Shown here: positions 24,708 through 32,638 of the stretch, one piece after another
Position numbering within the stretch: position 1 is the stretch's first letter
Layout of the letters: each line of letters starts with the position of its first letter
Assembly (NCBI GenBank): GCA_947492175.1
Contig: CANLMQ010000047.1
Location: 1 to 40,533, forward strand
From: an uncultured Draconibacterium sp.
GTDB taxonomy: Bacteria > Bacteroidota > Bacteroidia > Bacteroidales > Prolixibacteraceae
Direction: 5' to 3'
DNA length: 40,533 bases
Made by a program: the position numbers and the translations under genes
Notes under the pieces: generated by a model
Databases searched by the model: none
What the model saw: the letters and a program-made list of their open reading frames with translations, nothing else
Told to the model about the DNA's origin: nothing

Positions 24708-25655
24708 ATGCTTTGCATCAACTTAGAAAATACCGATCCCTATTTTTGTTTAGCTACCGAAGAGTACCTGCTAAAAAATTTCAATGACGATATTTTTATG
24801 CTTTGGCAAAGCGACGATACCGTGGTTTTGGGGAAACATCAGAATGCGTTGGCCGAAATAAATTACCCCTTTGTTCGCAGGAAAAACATAACGGTTGCAC
24901 GCAGGATTTCCGGGGGAGGAACCGTTTTTCACGATGCAGGGAATGTGAATTTTACTTTTATTAAAAACGTAAAAAGTCCTGCCGAAATTTCGTTTAAACA
25001 GTTTACCGAACCTGTGGTAGAAGCTCTTTCCAAACTGGGTATTCAGGCCACAACTTCGGGAAGGAATGATCTTTTAATTGAAGGATTCAAAATATCGGGT
25101 AATGCCGAGCATGTTTTTAAAAACCGGGTTTTGCATCATGGTACTTTACTTTTTAATTCTGATTTGAAAAATCTGGGGCAGGCAATAAAAGTAGTTCCCG
25201 GGAAATACGAAAGTAAGGCCGTTCAATCGAACCGAAGCCCGGTTGCCAACATCTCCGGTTTTCTGAAAAAGCAAATGACGGTTAAAGACTTTATTGATTT
25301 TCTGATTGATGTTCAGTTAAAAAAAGAGGGAAATAACAAATACAGCATTACCGAAACAGATACTGAAATTATCGCGAAACTGGCAGATGAAAAGTTTAGA
25401 ACCTGGGATTGGAAATTTGGTTATTCTCCAAAGTATCGGTTTAAAAATGAAGTTGAAATTGAAGGGAAAAAACTTGTGATTCAACTAAGTGTAAAAAAGG
25501 GAAGTATTGAAGAATGTAATATCTCAGGAGATTTTTTTGCAGAAGACGAGGCAGGTAAGTTTTCTTCGGAAATGACAGGTCGCCGACATTTCTTCGAAGA
25601 TGTAAAAAATGTGTTTAACGATGAATCGGATGAGCTGATTTACGCTTTCTTTTAA
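24708..25655 (+). CDS. lplA: lipoate-protein ligase A
   Basis: The 315-residue cytoplasmic enzyme attaches free lipoate, via lipoyl-AMP, to E2 and GcvH domains. It carries Arg-Arg-Ile-Ser-Gly-Gly-Gly-Thr-Val-Phe-His-Asp (65-76), the lipoyl-adenylate binding loop, and Gly-Phe-Lys-Ile-Ser-Gly-Asn-Ala with the catalytic Lys128. The C-terminal part (about 245-315) is the accessory domain found in full LplA, so the protein should be able to both activate and transfer. It is monocistronic, with convergent terminators downstream. Confidence 0.92.
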   Translation: MLCINLENTDPYFCLATEEYLLKNFNDDIFMLWQSDDTVVLGKHQNALAEINYPFVRRKNITVARRISGGGTVFHDAGNVNFTFIKNVKSPAEISFKQFTEPVVEALSKLGIQATTSGRNDLLIEGFKISGNAEHVFKNRVLHHGTLLFNSDLKNLGQAIKVVPGKYESKAVQSNRSPVANISGFLKKQMTVKDFIDFLIDVQLKKEGNNKYSITETDTEIIAKLADEKFRTWDWKFGYSPKYRFKNEVEIEGKKLVIQLSVKKGSIEECNISGDFFAEDEAGKFSSEMTGRRHFFEDVKNVFNDESDELIYAFF

Positions 25656-25689
25656 AAAAAAAACGCCGAAACAAAATTGCTCCGGCGTT
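25654..25689 (-). terminator. terminator of the trpB-like gene
   Basis: AACGCCG and CGGCGTT form a stem with a 14-nt loop. On the minus strand a run of about ten T's follows. It lies between the convergent lplA and trpB-like genes and may serve both. Confidence 0.85.
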
Positions 25690-25709
25690 CTATCCAATAA
25701 GCTGTTTAA

Positions 25710-27086
25710 TTATTTCGGAAGTGGATAACCTTCCAGTTTTTTCAGATTTTCTGCGATTTCTGATTCCGGGTATTCATAATCGTGTAACTCGCCTGCTAAA
25801 TACTTGTTGTAGCCAACAAGGTCCATTAACCCGTGTCCGCTAAAGTTGAATAATATGGTTTTTTCTTTACCTTCTTCTTTTGCTTTTTTTGCTTCACGAA
25901 TAGTTGCTGCAATGGCGTGGGTTGTTTCCGGAGCCGGTATAATTCCTTCTGTTTTTGCAAACAACAATCCCGCTTCAAAACATTCGCTTTGATGCACTGC
26001 AACGGCATCCATTAAACCATCGCGAAGAGCTGCACTAACAAGCGGCGCCATACCATGGTAACGCAATCCCCCCGCGTGAATTGGAGCAGGAACAAAGTTG
26101 TGCCCCAGGCTATTCATTGCCAAAAGCGGAGTCATTTGTGCCACATCGCCATTATCGTATATAAACGGAGCCTTGGTTAAAGTGGGACAGCTGAAAGGCT
26201 CGGCTCCAATAATCTGAATGTCGGCACCATTCACCTTGTCGTACATAAAAGGGAATGAAAGGCCTGCAAAATTACTTCCTCCACCGCAACAGCCGATAAC
26301 AACATCTGGTTTATCTATTCCCACTTTTGACAACTGTTTTTTGGCTTCCAGTCCGATAATGGTTTGGTGAAGCATTACATGATTTAATACCGAACCTAAA
26401 GAATAGCGTGTACCTCCTGTTGGATCGGTAACTGCTGCTTCTACTGCTTCCGAAATAGCAATACCCAAACTTCCGGGCGTATCGGGAAACCGGGCGAGTA
26501 TGTCTCTTCCTGCCTGTGTTTCTGTGCTTGGGCTGGCAATACATTTGCCTCCCCAGGTTTCCATCATCATTTTACGAAATGGCTTTTGATCGAAACTTAC
26601 ACGAACCATAAATACTTTACATTCAATACCGCCAATTTGTGCACAGGCATACGACAGGGCCGAACCCCATTGACCGGCACCGGTTTCGGTAGTCAGCTTT
26701 TTAATGCCAAACTCTTTATTGTACCAGGCCTGTGCAACAGCTGTATTTGGTTTGTGACTTCCGGCAGGCGAAACACCTTCGTTTTTGTAGTAAATTTTTG
26801 CCGGTGTACCCAGTGCTTCTTCCAATTCGTATGCCCGAATCAGCGGGCTTGGTCGCCACTGTACCAAAATCTCGCGAATAGGTTCCGGGATGTTGATCCA
26901 GCGTTCCTGGCTAACTTCCTGTTCAATCAGGTTCATCGGAAAAACGGGTGCCAGCATTTCCGGCGTAACAGGATTCCCATCGGGGCCAAGTGGCGGATTT
27001 AAAGGAGTTGGCAGGTCGGGAGCAAGATTATACCATTGTTTTGGCATTTCAGCTTCGTCAAGAAAAATTTTCTTTTGTCTGGTCAT
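25710..27086 (-). CDS. trpB: TrpB2-type tryptophan synthase beta chain (PLP enzyme)
   Basis: The 458-residue cytoplasmic fold-type II PLP enzyme has the PLP lysine in Gly-Ser-His-Lys-Pro-Asn-Thr-Ala (Lys112). It also has Glu-Thr-Gly-Ala-Gly-Gln-Trp-Gly, and the phosphate-binding loop Cys-Cys-Gly-Gly-Gly-Ser-Asn. Its length and the N-terminal extension mark the TrpB2 group rather than the usual roughly 400-residue TrpB1. The family condenses indole with serine to tryptophan; TrpB2 members often act without TrpA and may salvage indole. No trpA or other trp genes are adjacent, which supports a stand-alone role, though trpS lies 2.8 kb away. A possible attenuator precedes the gene. Confidence 0.93.
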   Translation of the reverse strand: MTRQKKIFLDEAEMPKQWYNLAPDLPTPLNPPLGPDGNPVTPEMLAPVFPMNLIEQEVSQERWINIPEPIREILVQWRPSPLIRAYELEEALGTPAKIYYKNEGVSPAGSHKPNTAVAQAWYNKEFGIKKLTTETGAGQWGSALSYACAQIGGIECKVFMVRVSFDQKPFRKMMMETWGGKCIASPSTETQAGRDILARFPDTPGSLGIAISEAVEAAVTDPTGGTRYSLGSVLNHVMLHQTIIGLEAKKQLSKVGIDKPDVVIGCCGGGSNFAGLSFPFMYDKVNGADIQIIGAEPFSCPTLTKAPFIYDNGDVAQMTPLLAMNSLGHNFVPAPIHAGGLRYHGMAPLVSAALRDGLMDAVAVHQSECFEAGLLFAKTEGIIPAPETTHAIAATIREAKKAKEEGKEKTILFNFSGHGLMDLVGYNKYLAGELHDYEYPESEIAENLKKLEGYPLPK

Positions 27087-27117
27087 GATTTTTATTTTAG
27101 TTTAATTTACTGCAATA

Positions 27118-27155
27118 AAAAAGGGATTTGATGCGCACGCAACAAATCCCTTTTT
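27118..27155 (-). terminator. attenuator-like hairpin in front of the trpB-like gene
   Basis: AAAAAGGGATTTG (27118-27130) and CAAATCCCTTTTT (27143-27155) form a perfect 13-bp stem with a 12-nt loop. On the minus strand it ends in a T run and lies 31 nt before the trpB ATG. An intrinsic terminator at this place inside the leader implies conditional readthrough. It could also end a plus-strand transcript, but no plus-strand gene precedes it. Confidence 0.7.
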
Positions 27156-27159
27156 CAGC

Positions 27160-27249
27160 CTATTTCCGAAAAATCATATCACCCTCCCGCGTTTCCATTT
27201 TTACGTTACGCCAGTGCCACTCTTTCCCGTATAAAGGCATTTTGTACAT
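27160..27249 (-). CDS. candidate Trp-containing leader peptide of the trpB-like gene
   Basis: This 29-codon frame on the minus strand (ATG at 27249, stop TAG at 27160) reads Met-Tyr-Lys-Met-Pro-Leu-Tyr-Gly-Lys-Glu-Trp-His-Trp-Arg. Its two Trp codons are separated by one His codon (positions 11 and 13). Its stop is 4 nt before the 5' arm of the terminator hairpin. That is the layout of a ribosome-mediated tryptophan attenuator. Against it, the Trp codons are 16 codons before the stop and no strong antiterminator pairing was found by eye. Confidence 0.4.
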   Translation of the reverse strand: MYKMPLYGKEWHWRNVKMETREGDMIFRK

Positions 27250-27345
27250 ATCTGTCTCTTTTTCAGAGTATAAAACTAATTATATTTTCTATTCACGCAA
27301 ATTATTTCTTGCTTCATATCAATAAATAAAAATGCTGGTGTTTTT

Positions 27346-27828
27346 TCATTTCTCGTTTTTATGAATAGTCTCAACGGCTATTTTTTCTTTGTATAAATAA
27401 ATGCGAAAAAGCAGGTTGTAGGTAATTAAAAAGAGAATAAATACTGAAAATGAAACAACAAAGATTGCCATTCCATAAACGAAAAGAAAGGAGAGTACCC
27501 AAAAGATGATAGTGATATAGATTGAATTTACAACTGCTTTAATCCGCAGGTTTTCAAAGTGTTTATGTTCTGTTTTTTCTTTCGAGAATGTAACAAGGGC
27601 AATCCCTGATATAAAAAGGATTGCCGCTAGTTCATCCAGGATGTTTGTTTGGGCAAGCACAAAATACCTGGTTTCCATGTAAGTTGTAACCAGTGCAAAA
27701 ATTTTTATTTTGAAAATATCTGGTTTTCCTCCCCAAAAATATAAGTAGGAAAAGGGAATGGCAGAAACAATAAATGCGAATCCCAGAAACCTGATTTTAT
27801 ATGGAAAAATGGAAAGCGAAATTTTCAT
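27346..27828 (-). CDS. unknown four-helix membrane protein
   Basis: The 160-residue protein has four predicted transmembrane segments (about 12-32, 65-82, 98-120 and 122-146). Charged loops and a basic/His C-terminus (His-Lys-Asn-Glu-Lys) surround them. No known motif was recognised. It begins 40 nt after the lipoprotein gene on the same strand and is probably co-transcribed with it. Function unknown. Confidence 0.65.
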   Translation of the reverse strand: MKISLSIFPYKIRFLGFAFIVSAIPFSYLYFWGGKPDIFKIKIFALVTTYMETRYFVLAQTNILDELAAILFISGIALVTFSKEKTEHKHFENLRIKAVVNSIYITIIFWVLSFLFVYGMAIFVVSFSVFILFLITYNLLFRIYLYKEKIAVETIHKNEK

Positions 27829-27868
27829 GCAGTTTTGTGCTTAATATGTTTGTATTATGTGTGGTAAA

Positions 27869-28513
27869 TTAACATTCTACACCGATGAGCTTTTTAGAAC
27901 CATCTTCAAAAATTATATCAATACCCACTAAACAGTACTTATGGTTGTAATAAAGCATATAATCAGAGATGCCCGGCGTAACGCTTTTACATTTCACCTT
28001 TATAACTTTAATATACATCCCTCCCCAGTAAAAGTCATCTTCTGTTGATTTTTCAACAACTTCATTCTCAAATGTGTATCCGCCTACTTTTGCGGTGTAT
28101 TTATCTCCAACGTTGGCGTCATAATCAACAAGCGTAAGTTTACTTCCATCCTTAAAAACTAACTGTACGCCATCGGTAGTCGTTTTAATATTTACAGTAC
28201 CTTCCACTTTGCTTCCGTCAATAGATACTGCTCCGGGGAATATTTCGGTTGGTACCGAACTTAATAAATCAGTGTAGGTACTATTCGTTACGGTTACAGA
28301 TCCTGAAAAAGTTGAAATTCCATTTTCAAGTGAAGAAACGTACACATTGGTATTAGTTAATCCCTGAATAGGACCAAAATCAATTACGTTTCCGACTTCG
28401 CCGACGGGCGACTGGCTTCCGCCAATGTCCATATCAGAATCACTCTCGTCACATGATACAAGGGCGAAAAGAACAAAAGCTAAAAATAGCGTTGAGGATA
28501 ATTTTGATTTCAT
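27869..28513 (-). CDS. unknown lipoprotein
   Basis: The 214-residue protein has a lipoprotein signal (Leu-Val-Ser-Cys, Cys21) followed by an acidic Asp-Glu-Ser-Asp-Ser-Asp run. The body is beta-rich, with Phe-Lys-Asp-Gly-Ser-Lys-Leu and a late Phe-Glu-Asp-Gly-Ser-Lys-Lys. Two cysteines near residue 175 and at the C-terminus may form a disulfide. No family was recognised. It is transcribed divergently from a membrane-bound AraC regulator 171 nt away, which may control it. Confidence 0.65.
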   Translation of the reverse strand: MKSKLSSTLFLAFVLFALVSCDESDSDMDIGGSQSPVGEVGNVIDFGPIQGLTNTNVYVSSLENGISTFSGSVTVTNSTYTDLLSSVPTEIFPGAVSIDGSKVEGTVNIKTTTDGVQLVFKDGSKLTLVDYDANVGDKYTAKVGGYTFENEVVEKSTEDDFYWGGMYIKVIKVKCKSVTPGISDYMLYYNHKYCLVGIDIIFEDGSKKLIGVEC

Positions 28514-28684
28514 ATTTGTTTTTAATTTTAAAATTTGTGGTTTAAAAATATGTGCAAAGGTTTAGTTTATGATTTCATTATGTAAAAACTGATAGGTCAA
28601 ATTGTACAAGTAATGTTTAAATAGTAAATTGTTATCTTTAAATCGTAAAGTTTACTGTTTATTACTTCTGAATTCGCAAAACAA

Positions 28685-29791
28685 ATGCAACACCTGGAAA
28701 ATATATTGCTAACAACAGCATTTATTGTACCTCTTATTTTGTCGATTACAATACTTGTTGATTCGAAGAAGAATTTTTCGAAACGGGTTATGGGACTGGC
28801 GCTGTTTAACGCATTCTTTGTGTTTTTGGCCAATTATTTTTATTTCAGAAATCTGAGAATTACTTATATTGCCTTGCATGGCTTGCACATTGCATCGGTT
28901 TTGTGGCTTTTCCCTTCTGTTTACCTTTATGTAAAGTCGATTGTTAGGAGCAAAATAAAGTTTAAAAAGGAGCTTTTACATCTTATTCCCGGATTGTTGT
29001 TCGGAGTAATTGCCAGTGTCTTGTTTTATGGGCTACTCAATCAGGAAGAACGGATTTATTATTTAACTAACTATCGTACAGATATCAAATTCACAGCATT
29101 TAATTTAAAACTGATCTATGCATTCAGAATGGTGGATGTGGCAGTTATAGTTGTTCAGGTAATATATTATTCTGTTGTTATGATCCGAATTCCCGGGAAA
29201 TATCATAAAATATTGAAAGAAGAATATTCAAACATCGAAAATTTTTCGTTGAACTGGCTAAAGTGGTTTAATGTTTTGTTTGTGTTTATTGGATTGTTAT
29301 CGATTTTATTTTACGTATTTAATCCTCTTGAAAAGAATAACGAATTGTTTCTGGTAACGTTCCTGTTTACCATCTCTGTTTTTATGTGGATTATTGGTAT
29401 TTGGTCGTTTAAGCAGCAAAACGCCAAAAATATTGTTCAAATTTCCGCTCCGGCTATTTTAAACAATAAGTGCAGCACATTGGAAAACGAAAAACTAATG
29501 GCAAACGCATTACTCGAATATTTTAAAAACGAACAACCCTATTTAAATCCGGAATTAAACCTTACCGGTGTTTGCAAACAAATAGGTACAAACCGTACTT
29601 ATCTTTCGGGGCTTATTAATAGTAGTTTTGGAATGAATTTCAACACATTTGTCAATCAGTACCGGGTAAAATATGTAAAAGACTATTTAAAAAATAATCC
29701 CGGCACTTCCAATATTATTCTGGCAGATGTAGGCGGTTTTGGTTCTGTGAGCTCATTAAAAAGAGCAATGCAAAAATTTAATAATTCATAA
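28685..29791 (+). CDS. membrane-tethered AraC-family regulator
   Basis: The 368-residue protein has a hydrophobic front half with about seven transmembrane helices (residues 8-245). The cytoplasmic AraC-type helix-turn-helix domain (about 270-368) shows Leu-Thr-Gly-Val-Cys-Lys-Gln-Ile-Gly-Thr-Asn-Arg-Thr-Tyr-Leu-Ser and Val-Gly-Gly-Phe-Gly-Ser-Val-Ser-Ser-Leu. This 7-TM plus HTH architecture is frequent in Bacteroidota and would sense a membrane or external signal directly. The second recognition helix has Ser-Ser-Leu-Lys where many have Ser-Tyr-Phe. It is divergent from the unknown lipoprotein. The target genes are unknown. Confidence 0.82.
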   Translation: MQHLENILLTTAFIVPLILSITILVDSKKNFSKRVMGLALFNAFFVFLANYFYFRNLRITYIALHGLHIASVLWLFPSVYLYVKSIVRSKIKFKKELLHLIPGLLFGVIASVLFYGLLNQEERIYYLTNYRTDIKFTAFNLKLIYAFRMVDVAVIVVQVIYYSVVMIRIPGKYHKILKEEYSNIENFSLNWLKWFNVLFVFIGLLSILFYVFNPLEKNNELFLVTFLFTISVFMWIIGIWSFKQQNAKNIVQISAPAILNNKCSTLENEKLMANALLEYFKNEQPYLNPELNLTGVCKQIGTNRTYLSGLINSSFGMNFNTFVNQYRVKYVKDYLKNNPGTSNIILADVGGFGSVSSLKRAMQKFNNS

Positions 29792-29818
29792 CGACTAGGA
29801 AATCAGTTGGTTAGTGGT

Positions 29819-29861
29819 GCAAAAATAAATTTTTGCTTTTCAATGATTCGGGTTATTTTTG
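29819..29861 (+). promoter_or_regulatory. trpS promoter with an overlapping AT hairpin
   Basis: TATTTTTG (29854-29861) is a perfect -7 TAnnTTTG. A -33 TTTG lies at 29832-29835 with an 18-nt spacer. GCAAAAAT-AA-ATTTTTGC (29819-29836) forms an AT palindrome overlapping the -33 element and may also act as a weak terminator of the upstream gene. Confidence 0.55.
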
Positions 29862-29890
29862 CAACTCATTAATTTACAAAGGATTCATCG

Positions 29891-30892
29891 ATGAATAAAC
29901 CGACAGTTGTTAGCGGTATCAGACCGACAGGATATTTGCACCTGGGAAATTATTTTGGTGCGGTGCAGAATTTTTTAAAAATGCAGGACGATTTTAACTG
30001 CTATTTTTTTATTGCAGATATTCACTCTTTAACCACGCATCCAACACCCGAGAATTTGCAATCCGGTGTGCGCCAGGTTTTAGCAGAGTATCTGGCTTGT
30101 GGAATTGATCCTGAAAAGGCGACAATATTTATACAAAGCGATGTTCCCGAAGTATCAGAATTGTATGCATTTTTAAATATGAATGCCTATCTGGGCGAGT
30201 TGGAACGTACCACTTCGTTTAAAGATAAAGCCCGCCAGCAACCCGATAACGTAAATGCGGGGTTGCTTACTTATCCGGTTCTAATGGCCGCCGACATTAT
30301 AATTCATAAAGCACATTTTGTACCTGTTGGAAAAGATCAGGAGCAAAACCTTGAAATGGCACGAAAGTTTGCCAAGCGTTTTAACCGCATGTATAAAACC
30401 GACGTGTTTCCAATTCCGCGCCCCTTTACTTTTGGTGGTGGCGATATGATTAAAGTTCCCGGATTAGACGGTAGCGGAAAAATGGGAAAATCGGAAGGAA
30501 ATGCCATTAACCTGTATGAAGATCCAAAGTCGATTCGTAAAAAAGTGATGCGAGCTGTAACCGATTCGGGGCCAACAGAAATGAACCAGGAGAAACCGGA
30601 AGCTGTTCAGAATTTATTTACGTTGATGGACATTGTATCGACACCTGATACTGTGGCACATTTCGACGAGTTGTATAATACATGCGAAATCCGTTACGGA
30701 GATCTGAAAAAACAATTGGCAGAAGATATTATTTCATACACAGCTCCAATTCGAGAACGTATTATTGAAATTTTAAAAGATGATGCGTATCTGGCAAAGG
30801 TATCCAAAATAGGAGCTGAAAAAGCCCGTGAATCAGCAGTTAAAACGTTACAGGAGGTAAAAGACGTAATTGGTTTTAAGAAGTTATTTTAA
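29891..30892 (+). CDS. trpS: tryptophanyl-tRNA synthetase
   Basis: The 333-residue class I synthetase charges tRNA-Trp. The HIGH-type motif is His-Leu-Gly-Asn (17-20) in Pro-Thr-Gly-Tyr-Leu-His-Leu-Gly-Asn. The KMSKS loop is Lys-Met-Gly-Lys-Ser (197-201). The fold markers Ile-Ala-Asp-Ile-His-Ser-Leu-Thr and Pro-Val-Gly-Lys-Asp-Gln are present. Length is normal. It is 6 nt before the PhnA-domain gene and the two are likely one transcript. No Trp leader was found in front of it. Confidence 0.96.
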   Translation: MNKPTVVSGIRPTGYLHLGNYFGAVQNFLKMQDDFNCYFFIADIHSLTTHPTPENLQSGVRQVLAEYLACGIDPEKATIFIQSDVPEVSELYAFLNMNAYLGELERTTSFKDKARQQPDNVNAGLLTYPVLMAADIIIHKAHFVPVGKDQEQNLEMARKFAKRFNRMYKTDVFPIPRPFTFGGGDMIKVPGLDGSGKMGKSEGNAINLYEDPKSIRKKVMRAVTDSGPTEMNQEKPEAVQNLFTLMDIVSTPDTVAHFDELYNTCEIRYGDLKKQLAEDIISYTAPIRERIIEILKDDAYLAKVSKIGAEKARESAVKTLQEVKDVIGFKKLF

Positions 30893-30898
30893 GAGAAA

Positions 30899-31474
30899 AT
30901 GAGTATAGAAAGAGAATTGCAAAAACGAAGTTCGGTTTGCGAGTTATGCGGATCGGAAGATAATTTGGGAGTTTACACAGTTGCTCCGGCAATACAGGAG
31001 AGCGAAAAAGACAGCATTTATATTTGTTCAACCTGCTCGGGGCAGATCGATAATCCTGAAACTATGGATGCGAACCACTGGCGGTGTCTGAACGACAGCA
31101 TGTGGAGCACGGTTCCTGCCGTTCAGGTAGTGGCATGGAGAATGTTGAGTCGTTTAAAAGCAGAAGGCTGGCCACAGGATTTGCTTGATATGTTGTACCT
31201 GGATGAGGAAACACAAACCTGGGCCGAAGCTACCGGGGAAGGAATTGATCCGGATGATGTGGTAAGACATTTGGATAGTAACGGCGCTGTTTTGCAGGCA
31301 GGCGATACCGTGGTTTTAATAAAAGACCTTAACGTAAAAGGCGGGGGATTTACTGCAAAACGTGGTACAGCTGTTCGAAACATTTCACTGGTACACGACA
31401 ATCCCGAACAAATTGAAGGGAAAGTGAATGGTCAGCACATTGTTATTTTAACGCAGTTTGTAAAGAAAAACTAA
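30899..31474 (+). CDS. PhnA/YjdM-family zinc-ribbon protein
   Basis: The 191-residue protein has an N-terminal zinc ribbon with Cys-Glu-Leu-Cys (14-17) and Cys-Ser-Thr-Cys (43-46). The conserved C-terminal PhnA barrel contains Gly-Asp-Thr-Val-Val-Leu-Ile-Lys-Asp-Leu-Asn-Val-Lys-Gly and Lys-Arg-Gly-Thr. The central stretch (about 55-110) makes it longer than E. coli YjdM (about 110 residues). The old link to phosphonate use is not secure, and the biochemical role of the family is unclear. It shares a transcript with trpS and has no Pho-type repeats, so phosphate regulation is unlikely here. Confidence 0.88.
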   Translation: MSIERELQKRSSVCELCGSEDNLGVYTVAPAIQESEKDSIYICSTCSGQIDNPETMDANHWRCLNDSMWSTVPAVQVVAWRMLSRLKAEGWPQDLLDMLYLDEETQTWAEATGEGIDPDDVVRHLDSNGAVLQAGDTVVLIKDLNVKGGGFTAKRGTAVRNISLVHDNPEQIEGKVNGQHIVILTQFVKKN

Positions 31475-31496
31475 GAAAGGTTTTATAATAATATGG

Positions 31497-31524
31497 AAGC
31501 CGGGCTTTTTGTCCGGCTTTTTTT
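31497..31524 (+). terminator. terminator of the trpS-PhnA transcript
   Basis: AAGCCGG and CCGGCTT pair (31497-31503 with 31513-31519) around a short loop, followed by a T run. Confidence 0.88.
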
Positions 31525-31561
31525 GTTCCTTTTTTTATAATTTTCCAAAAACTTTGTGCGG

Positions 31562-32428
31562 ATGAAAAGTGAGTTTCAAAACATTTTAACCAAAGACGTA
31601 ACAAATGATGAAATTTTTAAGCTCGAAATATTTCGTGTGATTTCATTTAAGCCGGGATTTCATTATAAAATGCATAGTCATGATCGAATTGAGCTAAATT
31701 ATGTGTTAAAGGGGAGCTGTGTTATGATGTTTGAAAATAAGCTGGTTAAATTAAATCAGCACAACAGTATATTGATATTCCCGGGCTTTGAGCACGATTT
31801 TTACGTAGATTCTAAACAAGGTATAAAGATAGTGCAGCTGGAGTTTTTGCTAAATGAGTCTGCTTTTGATTATTGCAGGAAATCGAAGGAGTCAGAGCTG
31901 TCTTTTCTTTTTAACTTAAAGTCTCGTTCTAATTCTTTTCTGAAAATACCAAACAATCCAGAAATAGGGAATTGTATGGAACGTATTATCAAAGAAAACA
32001 AATTGAAACGCACCAGCTATGTTTCTCTCAGCGAACTATATTTACTTGAGTTAATATATCTGTTGTCAAGGGTGGTAAGCCGCCAAAATCAACCAATTGG
32101 CTCCAGCGAAAACGAATACCTTAAGGTGGCAATGAGCCGGATTCATTCCAATTATAGCACAGGAGTTTCCGTTTCCGATTTGGCACGGGAATGTAAAATT
32201 TCAGAACGTTATTTACGAACGCTTTTTAATAAATATTTAGAATCGACACCTCAGGAATACTGTAATAATTTGCGTGTAAATAAATCGATAGAATTACTGG
32301 CCGACAGGCACATTCCGATTAAAGAAATTGCATACAGGGTTGGCTATTCCACACCGCAGTATTTTTCAAGAATGTTTAAAGAAAAATATGGCTTTTCGCC
32401 ACAAACTTACAGGAAAATACTTTTTTAA
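31562..32428 (+). CDS. AraC-family regulator with cupin sensor domain
   Basis: The 288-residue protein starts at the ATG at 31562; a GTG two codons earlier is less likely. The N-terminal cupin (about 20-100) contains His-Ser-His-Asp-Arg-Ile-Glu-Leu-Asn-Tyr and Phe-Pro-Gly-Phe-Glu-His-Asp, a sugar-sensing fold. The C-terminal AraC HTH domain (about 190-288) has Ser-Asp-Leu-Ala-Arg-Glu-Cys and Ala-Tyr-Arg-Val-Gly-Tyr-Ser-Thr-Pro-Gln-Tyr-Phe-Ser. It sits at the head of a sugar-use locus in the same orientation and probably activates it. The inducer is unknown. Confidence 0.88.
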   Translation: MKSEFQNILTKDVTNDEIFKLEIFRVISFKPGFHYKMHSHDRIELNYVLKGSCVMMFENKLVKLNQHNSILIFPGFEHDFYVDSKQGIKIVQLEFLLNESAFDYCRKSKESELSFLFNLKSRSNSFLKIPNNPEIGNCMERIIKENKLKRTSYVSLSELYLLELIYLLSRVVSRQNQPIGSSENEYLKVAMSRIHSNYSTGVSVSDLARECKISERYLRTLFNKYLESTPQEYCNNLRVNKSIELLADRHIPIKEIAYRVGYSTPQYFSRMFKEKYGFSPQTYRKILF

Positions 32429-32448
32429 AACAAGTTCCCATTTGTTTT

Positions 32449-32476
32449 ATCCCGGCATTATAAAGAAATCCGGGAT
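32449..32476 (+). terminator. weak hairpin after the AraC gene
   Basis: ATCCCGG and CCGGGAT form a 7-bp stem with a 14-nt loop, 21 nt after the stop. There is no immediate T run, so termination would be partial. Confidence 0.3.
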
Positions 32477-32593
32477 GCTGAGTAACAGGCTTTTTGTGGT
32501 AGGTTATTCCGTAAAACGATAGATTGTTCTGTCTTAATTTATGTTCCGATTTGTATAACTTTTTCAATGTAAGTCTTTCAAAAAGATAATTTT

Positions 32594-32618
32594 TTTGAGA
32601 GTGAAGCACTTATTTTTG
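32594..32618 (+). promoter_or_regulatory. putative promoter of the sugar locus
   Basis: TATTTTTG (32611-32618) is a perfect TAnnTTTG, 21 nt before the ATG. A TTTG at 32594-32597 has a rather short spacer of 13 nt, as expected if an activator such as the AraC protein is needed. Confidence 0.45.
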
Positions 32619-32638
32619 AATTTAAAATCTGTTATACG

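Noticed and set aside
30899..31474. PhnA-domain protein as part of phosphonate use within the phosphate regulon
   Set aside because: It is co-transcribed with trpS, lacks the Pho-type operator, and no phn genes are present. The family name is historical.
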